Origin: Saccharum officinarum
Taxonomy: Eukaryota > Streptophyta > Magnoliopsida > Poales > Poaceae
Direction: 5' to 3'
Assembly: GCA_020631735.1 (NCBI GenBank)
Contig: CM036159.1
Coordinates: 95,218,656 to 95,282,655, forward strand
Length of the DNA stretch: 64,000 bases
How positions within the stretch are numbered: the stretch's first letter is position 1; every line of letters begins with the position of its first letter. This document shows positions 10,444-22,485 of this stretch, one piece after another. The notes beneath the pieces are model-generated. The model ran no database searches and was not told the origin of the DNA. It saw only the letters and a program-made list of their open reading frames with translations. Both the position numbers and the translations under genes were made by a program.

Positions 10444-11123
10444 TGGAGTCATATATGCATATTCAAATGATTTAGATGAAAAAAGTAGATCACAAACACA
10501 TGTACTAGATCGGCTCAGATTGCCATTCAAAATCAAAGAAGAGCACGGAGAATTAGTGCGCAAACTTCATCGGATTTTCCATGGTGAGTTCGCCCATTCA
10601 TGGGCAGAGGCAAGTCAGGCGCTATCGATCCATCAGATGAGAGAAACGACGTCGTCTCCAGAAGGCAAGCCAAACGCGATCCATCAGATGAGAGAAACGC
10701 CGTCTCCAGAACGTGATGATGGGATCAATCTGCACATTGCAGCCTGTAAACAGAGAGCACCATGATCAGTGATCGCTGCAGCCTTTTGAAACGGTGGTGG
10801 ACAAAAAATATTAATTAATAACTCTAGAAAAATCTCAGGAATCCAATTTCTACAGATTAATACATGGCTTCCTACATCTCGCCGCCCCCCGATCTGGAGA
10901 GACCACAGGAGGAACTTGACGCCAGGCCTCGCCTGATGCTAAAAACTAGAAAGAATTAATATACTACCGGAGAAAACGACATTGATTTTGCCACATTAAA
11001 TCAATACCTTGTCACCAGGGATGATACGTTCGTAGGCCGATCTCTCGCCGTGATCCTCCAAGACGAGATGGGAATGAATGCGAAACGAAGGAAGCGGGGC
11101 CTAGTGAGCCAACGAGATGACAA
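10444..11123. other. Unassigned flank with two exon-like pieces
   Basis: At 10620-10720 the sequence GATCCATCAGATGAGAGAAA is repeated twice in direct order inside a short plus-strand frame (10520-10765) that I do not recognise. On the minus strand, about 11075-11010 reads as an exon (LVLEDHGERSAYERIIPGDK) that ends exactly at a GTATTG donor. About 10930-10865 reads ARPGVKFLLWSLQIGGRR after a CAG acceptor. These may be remnants of one spliced minus-strand gene; no family was recognised. Confidence 0.3.
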
Positions 11124-11226
11124 CCCGTTCGCTTGTCTTATAATTCGTAATTCGTACTGTGTTTTTCTCTCACAGTAAATCAGTGAACAGTACTTTTAGC
11201 CATGACTTTTCAGCGAAGCGAACGGG
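11124..11226. mobile_element. 103-bp MITE with CCCGTTCGCT termini
   Basis: Terminal inverted repeats CCCGTTCGCTT and AGCGAAGCGAACGGG bound an AT-rich interior (TTTTTCTCTCACAGTAAAT, GTGAACAGTACTTTTAGCC) typical of a very short grass MITE family. Confidence 0.75.
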
Positions 11227-11399
11227 CTCGACGCCGGCGGCGGCAAAATATACAGAGGATTAACGGGTCGGGTCAGTTTTTTCAACCCGCTAAGCAGCCT
11301 GCCACCATGGTCAAACGTGAGTGGGGAGGTTCGCCAGACGTACGTACGCGTGACGAATGAGGGAGTAACTACTCCCGAGGAGTAAAATTTTTTTCCCTA

Positions 11400-11881
11400 T
11401 ATTATATATATAAGAGCGCTCTGGTTACTGTTTGCTTACTGTTCCCCAATACGCGTGCGTGTGCCAGCCTAAGTTTGGTGTTCTCCAATTAGTTGGGAGC
11501 ACTCTCGCTTCTCGCATCTCGCAAAAAAAACCAAAAAAAATCCGACCTCTCTTATCTTAACTCACGCCGTTGAAAGAAAAAAATGCACCACCTCGCCACC
11601 TCCACTTCCTCCCGGGCACCTCGGGCGTCGTCGCCTCCGCATTGTTCTCTCCCTCTCCACCGGCTACAGCGTCCGTAGATGCCGCCAACGGCAGATCTTT
11701 GTCGCCTCTTCCTGTTGTCATCAGTTCGTCATAAACAGATTGATTACCTCGAGCTCCGCCATTCCTCGCTCCCTCCGTCGCCTCACCCTAGATCCGCGCT
11801 GGTGCGGCCCGACGCCACGGCTCTTCCCCACCGAAGTGGGGCCGTCGTCCCCTTCCTCGCTGATGTGATGCTCGGCCCTGC
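11400..11881. other. Left part of GC-rich gene-like locus split by retrotransposons
   Basis: From about 11580 the sequence becomes GC- and pyrimidine-rich (CTCGCCACC, CGTCGTCGCC, TCCACCGGC), like a grass 5' UTR or first exon. It is cut at the CCTGC target duplication (11877-11881) by the Sirevirus and resumes at 22486. A plus-strand frame (11679-11900) is open, but I do not recognise a protein. The 11227-11579 part shows nothing beyond a palindromic ACTACTCCC motif and a short AT repeat. Confidence 0.4.
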
Positions 11882-12759
11882 GAAAGGTCTTGATGGCTAG
11901 AGGGGGGTGAATAGCCTATTAAAATTTTCTACAAAGACAAGCTAAACAAGTTTATCAATAAAACAAATAGCGAGATACGAGTTTTGCTTAGCCTACGGGG
12001 TGTTTGCAAGCCACCTATCCAATTCACAATTCTAGTGTATTTGCACTCAACCGCACAAATCAAACCGAGAAGGAAACTACAACTAGCAAGCTACACAAAA
12101 AGCTACTCTAGCAAAGATAACTAAGAAATTAATACAAGAGAGAGTTAAGAGGATATCACCGAGGGGCGAAGTATTGAGCCAACCAATCAATATAATCAAG
12201 AGATGAATACCAAGATAACCAAACACCGGGATCAATCAATCACAATATGAAAGTGATGACACAAAGATTTATCTCGAGGTTCACGTGCTTGCCGGCACGC
12301 TAGTCCCCGTTGTGTCTCTCTTCACCACGTGGTTCGGTGGCTAATCGGTCACACACCGAGCCTCTCAAAAGGCGCAACAAGAACCTACCAAATGGCAAAA
12401 GGTTGCAATGACACGAGCAATATACTAATGTTGCCTTTGGCGCTTCGCCGAGGTAGGCACAAACCCCTCACAATCACCGGAGGTGGCCAAGAACAAACAC
12501 CAACTCTTGCCAACGCCTCCAAGCTGCTCCAAGCCGTCTAGGTGGCGGCAACCACCAAGAGAAACAAGAATCCCGCAGCAAATCAACCATCAAGTGCCAA
12601 CTAGATGCAATCTCACAATGCAAATGCACTTGGATCACTCAATCTCACTTCGAATATGCAAAGAAACAAGAGAGATGAGTGGGAGGGGAGTTGCTTAGCT
12701 CAAAGTGCTCACAAGTATGTTAAATGTTCGAGAGCGAGAGCCTTGAGCCGGCCAACGAG

Positions 12760-12768
12760 TATTTATAG
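12760..12768 (-). promoter_or_regulatory. LTR TATA box (CTATAAATA)
   Basis: Minus-strand CTATAAATA sits downstream of the CCGGACGCG block, at the same relative place in the other two LTR copies (21395-21403, and 31755-31763 on plus). This is the expected position of the U3 core promoter. Confidence 0.7.
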
Positions 12769-12814
12769 ACGTACCCCTTCGAATATAGCCGTTAGAAACT
12801 TAAACAGACGAAAT

Positions 12815-13270
12815 CGGGCTGACCGGACGCGCTGGTCCAACTGACCGGACACGCCGGTCGCCCAACGGCTAACTCGTGAAGTGCTGACCGGACGCGCTGG
12901 TCCAAACGTCCGGACGCGCTGGTCGCCCAACGGCTAACTGCGAAGCAACGACCGGACGCGCTGGTCCAACTGACCGGACGCACCGGGAACGACCGGACGC
13001 GCTGGTCCCGTGAAGGACCGGACGCGCTGGTCGCCTGAGCAGCGCTCAACGAAATAGTGACCGGACACGCTGAAGAAAATGACCGGACGCGACAGTGACA
13101 GCGTCCGGTTAGAGTCTAGTAAGCTCCCTGAACGACCGGACGCGTCTGATCATCAGTGACCGGACGCGCCTCGCGTCCGATCATCGAACTGAAAAACGCG
13201 CAGACACTGAACACTGACCGGACGCGTCCGGTCATGCAAGGACCGCGTCCGGTTCAGCGTCCGGTCACCT
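12815..13270. repeat. CCGGACGCG-rich U3 repeat block
   Basis: About 17 variants of GACCGGACGCGCTGGTCC are scattered at irregular spacing, including the perfect palindrome GACCGGACGCGTCCGGTC (13216-13233). The same block occurs in the right LTR (about 21453-21908) and the solo LTR (about 31254-31708). CpG-rich palindromes in the LTR are a described Sirevirus trait. Confidence 0.9.
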
Positions 13271-13845
13271 CTGTGACCTCCGTTCGCCTCCGTTTCTTTT
13301 CCGAACTTCCGACGTAGTGGAAAATAATCGTTTCAACTTCTCGAAAACGCCTGAATCCCGCCTCGCAAGCTCGGCGGGAGGGAGAGAGAAACCAAACCCT
13401 TTCTACCGCTCAAACTCCACCGCCGTCGCAAACGTGCTAACATCACCAAGTGACCTCGACATGTGTGAGTGTGTTAGCATTTTCACAATCATTTTTCGAG
13501 GCGATATTAGTTCTATCCAAATGCATATGATCACGAAATGCACACCTAGAGGCACTTAGGAGTTCAATAGCCACGTCATTCCCCTCTTTATAGTACGACT
13601 ATCTATCCTATAATGTAACCACACCCACTAGGTGTCTTGGTTACTAAAACATAACCCTTAAACATATACCTTTCCCTTGATCACGTAGGGTTGCGTCCAA
13701 ATCCAAGTGTGGCCATCATGATCACCATGTCCATCTTGCCACCAACCTTGGAATGTACTAATCCTCATATGCTACATACAACTTAGGCATAGGATTAGTA
13801 CTTAGGCATTGTCACTAATTACCAACACCAAACATAGGACTTTCA

Positions 13846-13858
13846 ATCTCCCCCTTGT
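13846..13858 (-). other. Polypurine tract of the Sirevirus
   Basis: The minus strand reads AAGGGGGAGAT immediately before the 3' LTR. It primes plus-strand DNA synthesis during reverse transcription. Confidence 0.9.
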
Positions 13859-15029
13859 TGGTAATTGGTGACAAACCTTTCACAAAGATATTATGATAAA
13901 ATTTTGATTGAACCCATGTCATATTGTCCAAGTATATTACCATGTGTAAGAATTATGGACATGTGATCATGAATTCAAATTGATAGCAATGGCTCCCCCT
14001 ACATGTATGCTATATGTTTGGATTTTGGAAGCCTACATGTTAGATAGGAAAGATTAGGAGCATTGTCTACCAATAGGTGCTAAGTGTTTTAGATTATAGA
14101 CCTTTGAAGCGTGATACCATCGGAGTAGCGATAAACACCATCTTAGCACCTTGTGTAGTTAGATTCCACTTTGAAAAGCACAAACATAACTAGAAACCTC
14201 GTGAGATCAACATTATAAGCAAGGCTCTAGTACCATTTTGAAAAACATGAAGCAAGAAAAATCTAACTACTTCCTATTCATACTAGTACCTCAATGCATC
14301 ATTCAAGTTATACTAGCAAGACACCACACAAGCAAAGTATCGGAGAAAACGAAATGCATAACTATGCATCATACATATGAAGTGCATATGGAAATGCAAC
14401 ATTCATGCTTAAGAGCTTGCTCCCCCTACTTGTGTGCTCAAAATTTTAGTTGATCCCCTTCTTTTATTAATTTTCCCTTTTAGGTTTTCTCCCCTTTTAG
14501 AATCTATCTTGTGAATAACATTTTCTCCCCCACAACATTTTCTTCCCCTTTGAGTTCTATCTTTGTGAACAATATTTTCTCCCCCTTTGGCACCAATTGA
14601 CCACAAGGAGCAAACTTTAGATAGATTATCATGTTGAAATATGGGGTGAGGATCAAGTTTATGATTCAACCTAGATTGCTTGCATAAATAAAATACTTCG
14701 GTTTGATCCAAGGGCAAGCTTCTTCACACCTCACTAGAAGGGTTATCATGCACCATGTTGAAGCAAATATTTAGACAAGTTTTCTAGATTAAATACTTAG
14801 GATCACAAGCTACTTAAACAAGTTATATGCTACCACTAGATCATACAAGTCATGGAAACAATAGTGGCACCATATAAACTTCAAATTCATTTAATTTTCA
14901 TGAATGATCCTAGAACATAAGAAATCATGACTAGATGCACTAAACATGTCCTTAGTATAGAATGTATGACATGTCAACCAATTGTACCTTGGGGCTCGAA
15001 GGAGAGGCATGTCATATCATGGGGGTGCA
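13859..15029 (-). other. Sirevirus 3' non-coding region with repeated polypurine tracts
   Basis: Between the end of pol and the 3' LTR there is no long frame. The minus strand instead carries at least five further polypurine-like tracts. These are near 13990 (GTAGGGGGAGCC), 14420 (AGTAGGGGGAGC), 14492 (AAAGGGGAGAAAA), 14530-14550 (GGGGGAGAAAATG and AAAGGGGAAGAAAATG) and 14580 (AAAGGGGGAGAAAATATTG). Multiple tracts before the 3' LTR are a Sirevirus hallmark. An env-like gene, present in some Sireviruses, is absent. Confidence 0.8.
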
Positions 15030-18000
15030 TCAACTCATGTTGGAGAAGTCAAGTATGTTCAACTCATTCTTTAGCTTGTGAAATCTCTTCTCATCAAGTG
15101 GCTTGGTGAATAGATCGGCTAATTGATCTTCGGTGCCCACACTCTCAATAGCAATGTCACCCTTTTGTTGATGATCTCTAATAAAGTGATGGCGAACATC
15201 AATATGCTTTGTTCTTTGATGTTGAATCGGATTGTTAGTTAGCTTCACGGCACTTTCATTGTCACATAGCAATGGCACATTCTTGAAATTGATTCCAAAA
15301 TCCTTCAATGTTGCCTTCATCCATAAGATTTGTGCACAACAACTACCCGCGGCGATGTATTCGGCTTCGGTGGTAGATAGTGCAATACTATTTTGCTTCT
15401 TGGATGACCATGAGACAAGTGATCTTCCCAACAACTGACATGTCCCGGAAGTGCTCTTTCTCTCCACTTTATCACCGGCATAGTCGGAATCCGAATATCC
15501 AACTAGCTCAAAACTTGCACCTTTGGGATACCACAATCCAACATCTTGTGTATGCTTCAAGTACCTCAATATTCTCTTTATTGCCTTCAAATGACTTTCT
15601 CTTGATGAGGCTTGAAATCTTGCACACATGCATACACTAAACATCACATCGGGCCTTGATGCCGTCACATAGAGTAGGCTACCAATCATTGATCTATATA
15701 GCTTTTGATCCACCATGTTGCCACTCTTGTCACTATCCAAACTTCCACTAGTGCTCATTGGAGTTGTAATGCCCTTTGCATCTTCCATGCCAAACTTCTT
15801 GAGCATATCTTTGATGTACTTGGTTTGGCTCACAAATGTACCTTCTTTCATTTGTTTGATTTGAAGTCCAAGAAAGAAACTAAGTTCACCAATCATTGAC
15901 ATTTCAAATTCCTTTGCCATCATTTTTCCAAACTCATCACAATAATCTTGATTGGTTGAACCGAATATGATATCATCAACATATATTTGCAACACAAACA
16001 AGTCTTTCTCAATCTTCTTGGTGAATAGTGTTGTATCAACTTTGCCCATGACAAATCCTTTGGATAGCAAGAAGTCCCTCAATCTTTCATACCATGCTCT
16101 AGGTGCTTGCTTTAATCCATACAAAGCCTTCCTTAACTTGTATACATGATTGGGTTTCTTGTCATCTTCAAAACCGGGAGGTTGCTCCACATACACCTCC
16201 TCTTGAATGTACCCATTGAGAAATGCACTCTTTACATCCATTTGATATAGCTTGATATTGTGAGCACAAGCATAGGCAAGTAAGATCCTAATTGCTTCCA
16301 ATCTTGCAACCGGGGCATAAGTTTCACCAAAGTCAAGACCCTCTATTTGTGTGTAACCTTGAGCCACTAGTCTTGCTTTGTTCCTTACTACTATCCCATC
16401 TTGATCTTGCTTGTTGCGAAAGACCCATCTTGTTCCAATGACATTGTGATCCTTAGGCCTTTCAACTAGTTCTCATACTTCATTTCTCTTGAAGTTGTTG
16501 AGCTCTTCATGCATTGCATTTACCCAATCCGGATCTCTCAATGCTTTATCAATGTCCTTGGGTTCTTCCATTGACACAAAAGAAGAGTGAGCACAAAATG
16601 ATGTCAATCTTGATCTAGTTTGAACTCCTCTTTGTATGTCACCAATGATGGAATCCAATGGATGGTCTCTTGCAATGTTAGTTGGTTGAAGCACTTGGAC
16701 TTGATTGCTTGGATGTTGATGTTGATCATGAGTTGGAGATGATGAACTAGCCACTTGTTGATCTTGTTGCACTTGAGATGATGTACTAGCTTGATTTTGC
16801 ATTAGAGAACCACTAGCTTGAGTGATTGGACTTTGGAGCACTTGATCTTTGTTGTCATCTACATTAATAACTTGCTTTGGTCTAATATCACCAATATCCA
16901 TTTCTTTCATAGCATTACTCAATTGAGTTCCTCTCACATCATCCAAGTTATCTTCTTCATCTTGAGAGCCATTTGTTTCATCAAACTCAACATCATGCAC
17001 TTCTTCAAGTAAACCACTAGCCAAATTCCAAACTCTATAAGCTTTGCTAGTAGTTGAGTAACCAAGTAGAAATCCTTCATCACATTTCTTCTCAAACTTG
17101 CTCAATCTAGTGCCCTTCTTCAAGATGTAGCATTTGCAACCAAATACCCGAAAGTATGCAATGTTGGGCTTTCTTCCATTTAAGATCTCATATGGTGTCT
17201 TCTCTAGAAACTTGTGGCAATAGAGGCGGTTGCTATAGAAGCAAGCCGTGTTGATTGCTTCGGCCCAAAATGAATGACTCACATTATACTCATTCAACAT
17301 TGATCTTGCCATATCAATTAAGGTTCTATTTTTCCTCTCAACTAGGCCATTTGATTGAGGTGTATACTTGGCCGAGAATTGATGTTTGATTCCAAGCTCT
17401 TCACATAGCTCATCAACTCTTGTGTTTCTAAACTCACTTCCATTGTCACTTCTTACTTTCTTGATTGTGGTCTCAAACTCATTTTGCACTCTCTTGATGA
17501 ACTTCTTGAATATGTCAAATACATCACTCTTGTCCACAAGAAAGAATACCCATGTGTATCTAGTGAAATCATCCACAATCACAAAACCATACTTGTTGCC
17601 ACCAATGCTTGTGTATGTAGTTGGCCCAAATAGATCCATGTGCAACAACTCAAATGCCTTGGAAGTACTCATAATGCTCTTCAATGGATGAGTGTTGCCT
17701 ACTTGCTTTCCGGCTTGACATGCACTACATAGCTTATCCTTCTCAAATGTGACATCCTTCAAGCCTCTAACTAAGTCATGCTTTACTAACTTGTTCAATT
17801 GCTTCATGCCAACATGACCAAGTCTTCTATGCCATAACCAACCCATACTTGATTTGGTGAGCAAGCATGTTGAAAGTTGAGTGTCACTAGCATTGAAATC
17901 AACCAAGTATAGATTCTCATATCTAAAGCCTTTGAAGATCAAGTTAGAGCCATCAACACTAACTATCTCCACATCATCAACACCAAATATGCACTTGAAA

Positions 18001-18272
18001 CCGAGATCACACAATTGAGCAACCGAGAGAAGATTGAAGTTCAACTTTTCAACTAAGAGCACATTGGAAATGCTATGATCATTTGAGATTGCAATCCTTC
18101 CAAGAGCCTTTACATCACCCTTGCTATTGTCACCAAATGTGATGCTATCAATGCCACTATCATTTGATTTGAGAGAGTTGAACATTCTTGAATCACCGGT
18201 CATATGTTGAGAGCACCCACTATCAAGCACCCAATGCCTTCCTCCGGCCTTGTAATTTACCTACAAAACAAT
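15030..18272 (-). pseudogene. pol: Sirevirus pol: protease, integrase, RT, RNase H
   Basis: The frame is readable without frameshift from just after gag to LDFSNMS before the stop. Protease: LDSGCSQHMTGD (about 18228-18190). GAG-pre-integrase: HRRLGH. Integrase: HMDLFGP, RSDNGSEF and NGLVERKNRT keep the D-D-E residues. [23 protein letters not shown] and the intact YVDD box (about 15980). RNase [18 protein letters not shown] and CDNESAV. It copies element RNA into DNA and integrates it inside a virus-like particle. Lesions are an in-frame TAG and TAA in the gag-pol joint (18249-18272) and a TGA at about 16470, where VWELVERP would need Trp. No other break was seen, so the catalytic centres are intact but the polyprotein is split. 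Confidence 0.92.
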
Positions 18273-20459
18273 TTAATGTCTTTTAGGTACCCATACTTGC
18301 TTGGGTCCTTGGAGGTTAGTCACTAAGCTCTTTGGTACCCAAATGGCCTTCTTCTTTGGGCCCATAATTGGTGTACCAACAAACCTAGCATGCACACATT
18401 TATCACCCTTGGTAAGCACATAACAAGAATCAAAAGGAATATAAGGTACATTAGCATTTTTCTTGTTCTTGTTCATTTTATTACAATTAATCTCTAGATG
18501 CCCAACTTGCTTGCATCTATTGCAATAACGACCATTGCCCTTCACAAAGCGAGACCTTGGAGTAGCAAAGGCCGCCTTGCCCTTCTTGGGAGTATAGCCC
18601 AATCCCTCTTTGTTAAGAGAGAACCTTTGGCTACCCAAGCATTTTAGCAAGCGGGCATCCCCACCATAGGCGTTGCCTAATGCGCGGGTGAGATCATCCA
18701 CCTCTCTCTTGAGAGTCTCAACCACAAGTGATGAATCACTAGTAGTAGAGGTAGAGTTGGTTGTGGTGGATGATGATGAGCTACATGAAGCATTAGTAGG
18801 ACTAACAAATAAAGAATCATCAATAATATCACATGTTAGTCCAATATCACAAGTGACAATCACTTGCTCCTCCTTAGCTTCCTTCATGAACTTCTCCAAC
18901 TTAAGGTCCTTTTCCTTGATGAGCTCAAGTAGAGTGGAGTGGGCTTCCTTAAGCCTAGTGTGAGCAATTTCAAGATCCTCGTGGTCTTCCTTTAGACACT
19001 CACGAGAAGCCTCTAGCTCATCAAAGGATTTCCTAAGAGCTTTGAGCTCTTGTTCAATTCCTTTGCACTCCTTACTCTTTTTGAGAGCAACAAGCTTCTC
19101 CATCAAGGCATCATTTTCATTGCTCTTGGCAATGAGCTCTTGTTCCAAGATTTTATATTTCTTGGTTGTCCTCTTGTAGCCCTTGCTCATTTGATCTATT
19201 ATGCCTAATAGATCATCCTTGGAGTAGTCCTCATCCTCCTCATCATCACTCCTACAATCATCACTAGCACAAGAATCATCATCACTATCATCATATTTTA
19301 CCTTTGTAGGCTTGGCCATAAGGCATGTTGATGAAGTGTCGAAGATGGATGGCTTGTTGGAGAGGGCGATGTTTGCAATGGCTTGCCGAGTGATCCTCTC
19401 ATCATCACTAGAGCTTTCATCATCATCACTATCGGAGTTGTCAGTATCCCAAGTGACTACATAACCACCACCCTTCTTCTTGTTGAAAGTGAAGCTCTTC
19501 TTTGCTTTCTTCTCATTCTCTTTCTTATCCTTCTTGTTCTTCTTGAGCTTCAAGTCCCCATTATGAAATCTCTTATCTTCATAGGGGCAATCCGCCACTA
19601 TGTGATCGGGGCTATTGCAATTGTAGCAAAGGGTCTTTGCCTTTATAGTGTCTCTCCTCTTCCTTGCCCCATATCCTTTCTTCTTCATGAACCTTCCCAT
19701 CTTGTGCACAAGGAGGGCCATGGTCTCATCATCGAATGGATCATCATCATCACTTTCTACCTTGCTCTTGCCCTTAGAGGATGAAGCCTTGAATGCAATG
19801 GGCTTCTCTTACTTGACCTTGGTCTCCTTCTTCTCTTCTACCTCATCTTCATCATCATTGTATTGGGCATCGGTCATTATATCTCCAAGCACATTGGTTG
19901 GTTTGACCTTGTCCAATCCCTCTCTAAAGATCATTCTTCTCAAGGTGGCAAACTTCTTGGGTAAGCACATCAAGAACTTGTGTGAGAAGTCCTTGTCCTC
20001 AACCTTCTCCCCAAGCCCCTTGAGATCATTGACAATGACTTAGAGCCTATAGAACATCTCCGGGATGGATTCATCATCCTTCATCTTGAATGTGGAGAAC
20101 TTGTCCTTGAGCATATATAGTTTGGCACTTTTTACCGTTGAAGTACCTTCATATGTTTCTTCAAGCCTTATCCAAAGCTCATTTGCCTTTTCAAGATCTT
20201 TGATTTGCTCAAATACTTTATCATCAATGACACGATAGATTGTGTCAAGTGCCGCCGTATTGCATTGTTTGTTGATGCGGTCATTGGGAGTGAGGTTTTC
20301 CTCATCAAGAATGACGTATCCTTCTTTGGTCACATCCCAAACCTTCTCATGTATATTGCCTAGATATTGCTTCATCTTCCTTTTCCAATGATCAAAGGAA
20401 GAGACGCCATCAAAGAATGGAGGCTTGCCATTAACATGATTGAACATAACTTGAGCCAT
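18273..20459 (-). pseudogene. gag: Sirevirus gag
   Basis: It starts at MAQVMFNHVNGKPPFFDG (20459), soon after the PBS. The Copia gag fold (FDHWKRKMKQYL, LWIRLEETYEGT) is followed by an acidic stretch. Next come a CCHC knuckle CYNCNSPDHIVADC, a long predicted coiled coil (about 19150-18880, KALRKSFDELEASRECL and following), Ser/Thr runs, and a second knuckle CNRCKQVGHLEINC. Gag packages the RNA in the particle. Two in-frame stops interrupt it: TAA at about 20042 (after EMFYRL) and TAA at about 19810 (in VK*EKP). Length of about 730 codons and the paired zinc knuckles fit Sirevirus gag, which is longer than in other Copia lineages. Confidence 0.9.
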
Positions 20460-20494
20460 CTTACACTGAGGTTGTTAAGCCTTACAAACGGTGA

Positions 20495-20511
20495 CCATGG
20501 CTCCGATACCA
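20495..20511 (-). other. Primer binding site, initiator tRNA-Met
   Basis: The minus strand reads TGGTATCGGAGCCATGG two bases inside the 5' LTR, close to the plant tRNA-iMet complement TGGTATCAGAGCC. Confidence 0.85.
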
Positions 20512-20513
20512 CT

Positions 20514-22480
20514 TGAAAGGTCTTGATGGCTAGAGGGGGGGTGAATAGCCTATTAAAATTTTCTACAAAGACAAGCTAAACAAGTTTATCAATAAAACAA
20601 ATAGCGAGATGCGAGTTTTGCTTAGCCTACGGGGTGTTTGCAAGCCACCTATCGAATTCACAATTCTAGTGTATTTGCACTCAACCGCACAAATCAAACC
20701 GAGAAGGAAACTACAACTAGCAAGCTACACAAAAAGCTACTCTAGCAAAGATAACTAAGAAATTAATACAAGAGAGAGTTAAGAGGATATCACCGAGGGG
20801 CGAAGTATTGAGCCAACCAATCAATATAATCAAGAGATGAATACCAAGATAACCGAACACCGGGATCAATCAATCACAATATGAAAGTGATGACACAAAG
20901 ATTTATCCCGAGGTTCACGTGCTTGCCGGCACGCTAGTCCCCGTTGTGTCCCTCTTCACCACGTGGTTCGGTGGCTAATCGGTCACACACCGAGCCTCTC
21001 AAAAGGCGCAACAAGAACCTACCAAATGGCAAAAGGTTGCAATGACACGAGCAATATACTAATGTTGCCTTTGGCGCTTCGCCGAGGTAGGCACAAACCC
21101 CTCACAATCACCGGAGGTGGCCAAGAACAAACACCAACTCTTGCCAACGCCTCCAAGCTGCTCCAAGCCGTCTAGGTGGCGGCAACCACCAAGAGAAACA
21201 AGAATCCCGCAGCAAATCAACCACCAAGTGCCAACTAGATGCAATCTCACAATGCAAATGCACTTGGATCACTCAATCTCACTTCGAATATGCAAAAGAA
21301 ACAAGAGAGATGAGTGGGAGGGGAGTTGCTTAGCTCAAAGTGCTCACAAGTATGTCAAATGTTCGAGAGCGAGAGCCTTGAGCCGGCCAACGAGTATTTA
21401 TAGACGTACCCCTTCGAATATAGCCGTTAGAAACTTAAACAACCGAAATCGGGCTGACCGGACACGCTGGTCCAACTGACCGGACGCGCCGGTCGCCCAA
21501 CAGCTAACTCGTGAAGTGCTGACCGGACGCGCTGGTCCAAACGTCCGGACGCGCTGGTCGCCCAACGGCTAACTACGAAGCAACGACCGGACGCGCTGGT
21601 CCAACTGACCGGACGCGCCGGGAACGACCGGACGCGCTGGTCCCGTGAAGGACCAGACGCGCTGGTCGCCTGAGCAGCGCTCAACGAAATAGTGACCGGA
21701 CACACTGAAGAAAATGATCGGACACGACAGTGACAGCGTCCGGTTAGAGTCTAGTAAGCTCCCTGAACGACCGAACGCGTCCGATCATCAGTGACCGGAC
21801 GCGCCTCGCGTTCGATCATCGAACTGAAAAACGCGCAGACACTGAACACTGACCGGACGCGTCCGGTCATGCAAGGACCGCGTCCGGTTCAGCGTCCGGT
21901 CACCTCTGTGACCTCCGTTCACCTCCGTTTCTTTTCCGAACTTCCGACGTAGTGGAAAATAATCGTTTCAACTTCTCGAAAACGCCTGAATCCCGGCTCG
22001 CAAGCTCGGCGGGAGGGAGAGAGGAACCAAACCCTCTCTACCGCTCAAACTCCACCGCCGTCGCAAACGTGCTAACATCACCAAGTGACCTCGACATGTG
22101 TGAGTGTGTTAGCATTTTCACAATCATTTTTCGAGGCGATATTAGTTCTATCCAAATGCATATGATCATAAAATGCACACCTAGAGGCAGTTAGGAGTTC
22201 AATAGCCGCGTCATTCCCCTCTTTATAGTACGGCTATCTATCCTATAATGTAACCACACCCACTAGGTGTCTTGGTTACTAAAACACAACCCTTAAGCAT
22301 ATACCTTTCCCTTGATCACGTAGGGTTGCGTCCAAATCCAAGTGTGGACATCATGATCACCATGTCCATCTTGCCACCAACCTTGGAATGTACTAATCCT
22401 CATATGCTACATACAACTTAGGCATAGGATTAGTACTTAGGCATTGTCACTAATTACCAACACCAAACATTGGACTTTCA
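20514..22480 (-). repeat. 5' LTR of the Sirevirus
   Basis: TGAAAG...CTTTCA ends are intact here. Differences from the left LTR are scattered substitutions and a 1-base indel (TGCAAAAGAAAC versus TGCAAAGAAAC at about 21295), many being C/T or G/A at CpG. Contains a TATA box at 21395-21403 and an 18-bp palindrome at 21851-21868. Confidence 0.95.
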
Positions 22481-22485
22481 CCTGC

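Larger units (their letters stand above)
11882..13845 (-). repeat. 3' LTR of the Sirevirus
   Basis: Near-identical to 20514-22480. On the minus strand it starts TGAAAGTCC and ends CCTTTC at the CCTGC duplication. It contains the CCGGACGCG repeat block (12815-13270), a perfect 18-bp palindrome (13216-13233) and a TATA box (12760-12768). Open frames on either strand inside the LTR recur in all LTR copies because the DNA is copied, not because they encode a conserved protein. Confidence 0.95.
11882..22480 (-). mobile_element. Full-length Sirevirus-type Ty1/Copia retrotransposon
   Basis: Two LTRs of about 1.96 kb (11882-13845 and 20514-22480) flank an internal region with a PBS for initiator tRNA-Met next to the right LTR, gag and pol on the minus strand, and a polypurine tract next to the left LTR. 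The 5-bp target duplication CCTGC occurs at 11877-11881 and 22481-22485. Copia domain order is protease, integrase, RT, RNase H. Three traits match the Sirevirus genus: the long gag with two CCHC knuckles, several polypurine-like tracts before the 3' LTR, and CCGGACGCG-type palindromes in the LTRs. The left LTR starts GAAAGG, lacking the first T of the expected TGAAAGG. No env-like frame is visible after pol. Roughly 1-2% LTR divergence by eye, much of it at CpG, means a fairly young insertion. Confidence 0.95.

Noticed and set aside
12815..13270. Regular-looking short repeats resembling a CRISPR array
   Set aside because: Spacing is irregular, units vary, and the block sits in the U3 of a plant LTR retrotransposon.
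12792..13559. Open frames on both strands of the Sirevirus LTR, repeated in the other LTRs
   Set aside because: They recur only because the LTRs are copies, and they cross the CCGGACGCG repeat. No domain and no frame-specific conservation can be claimed.
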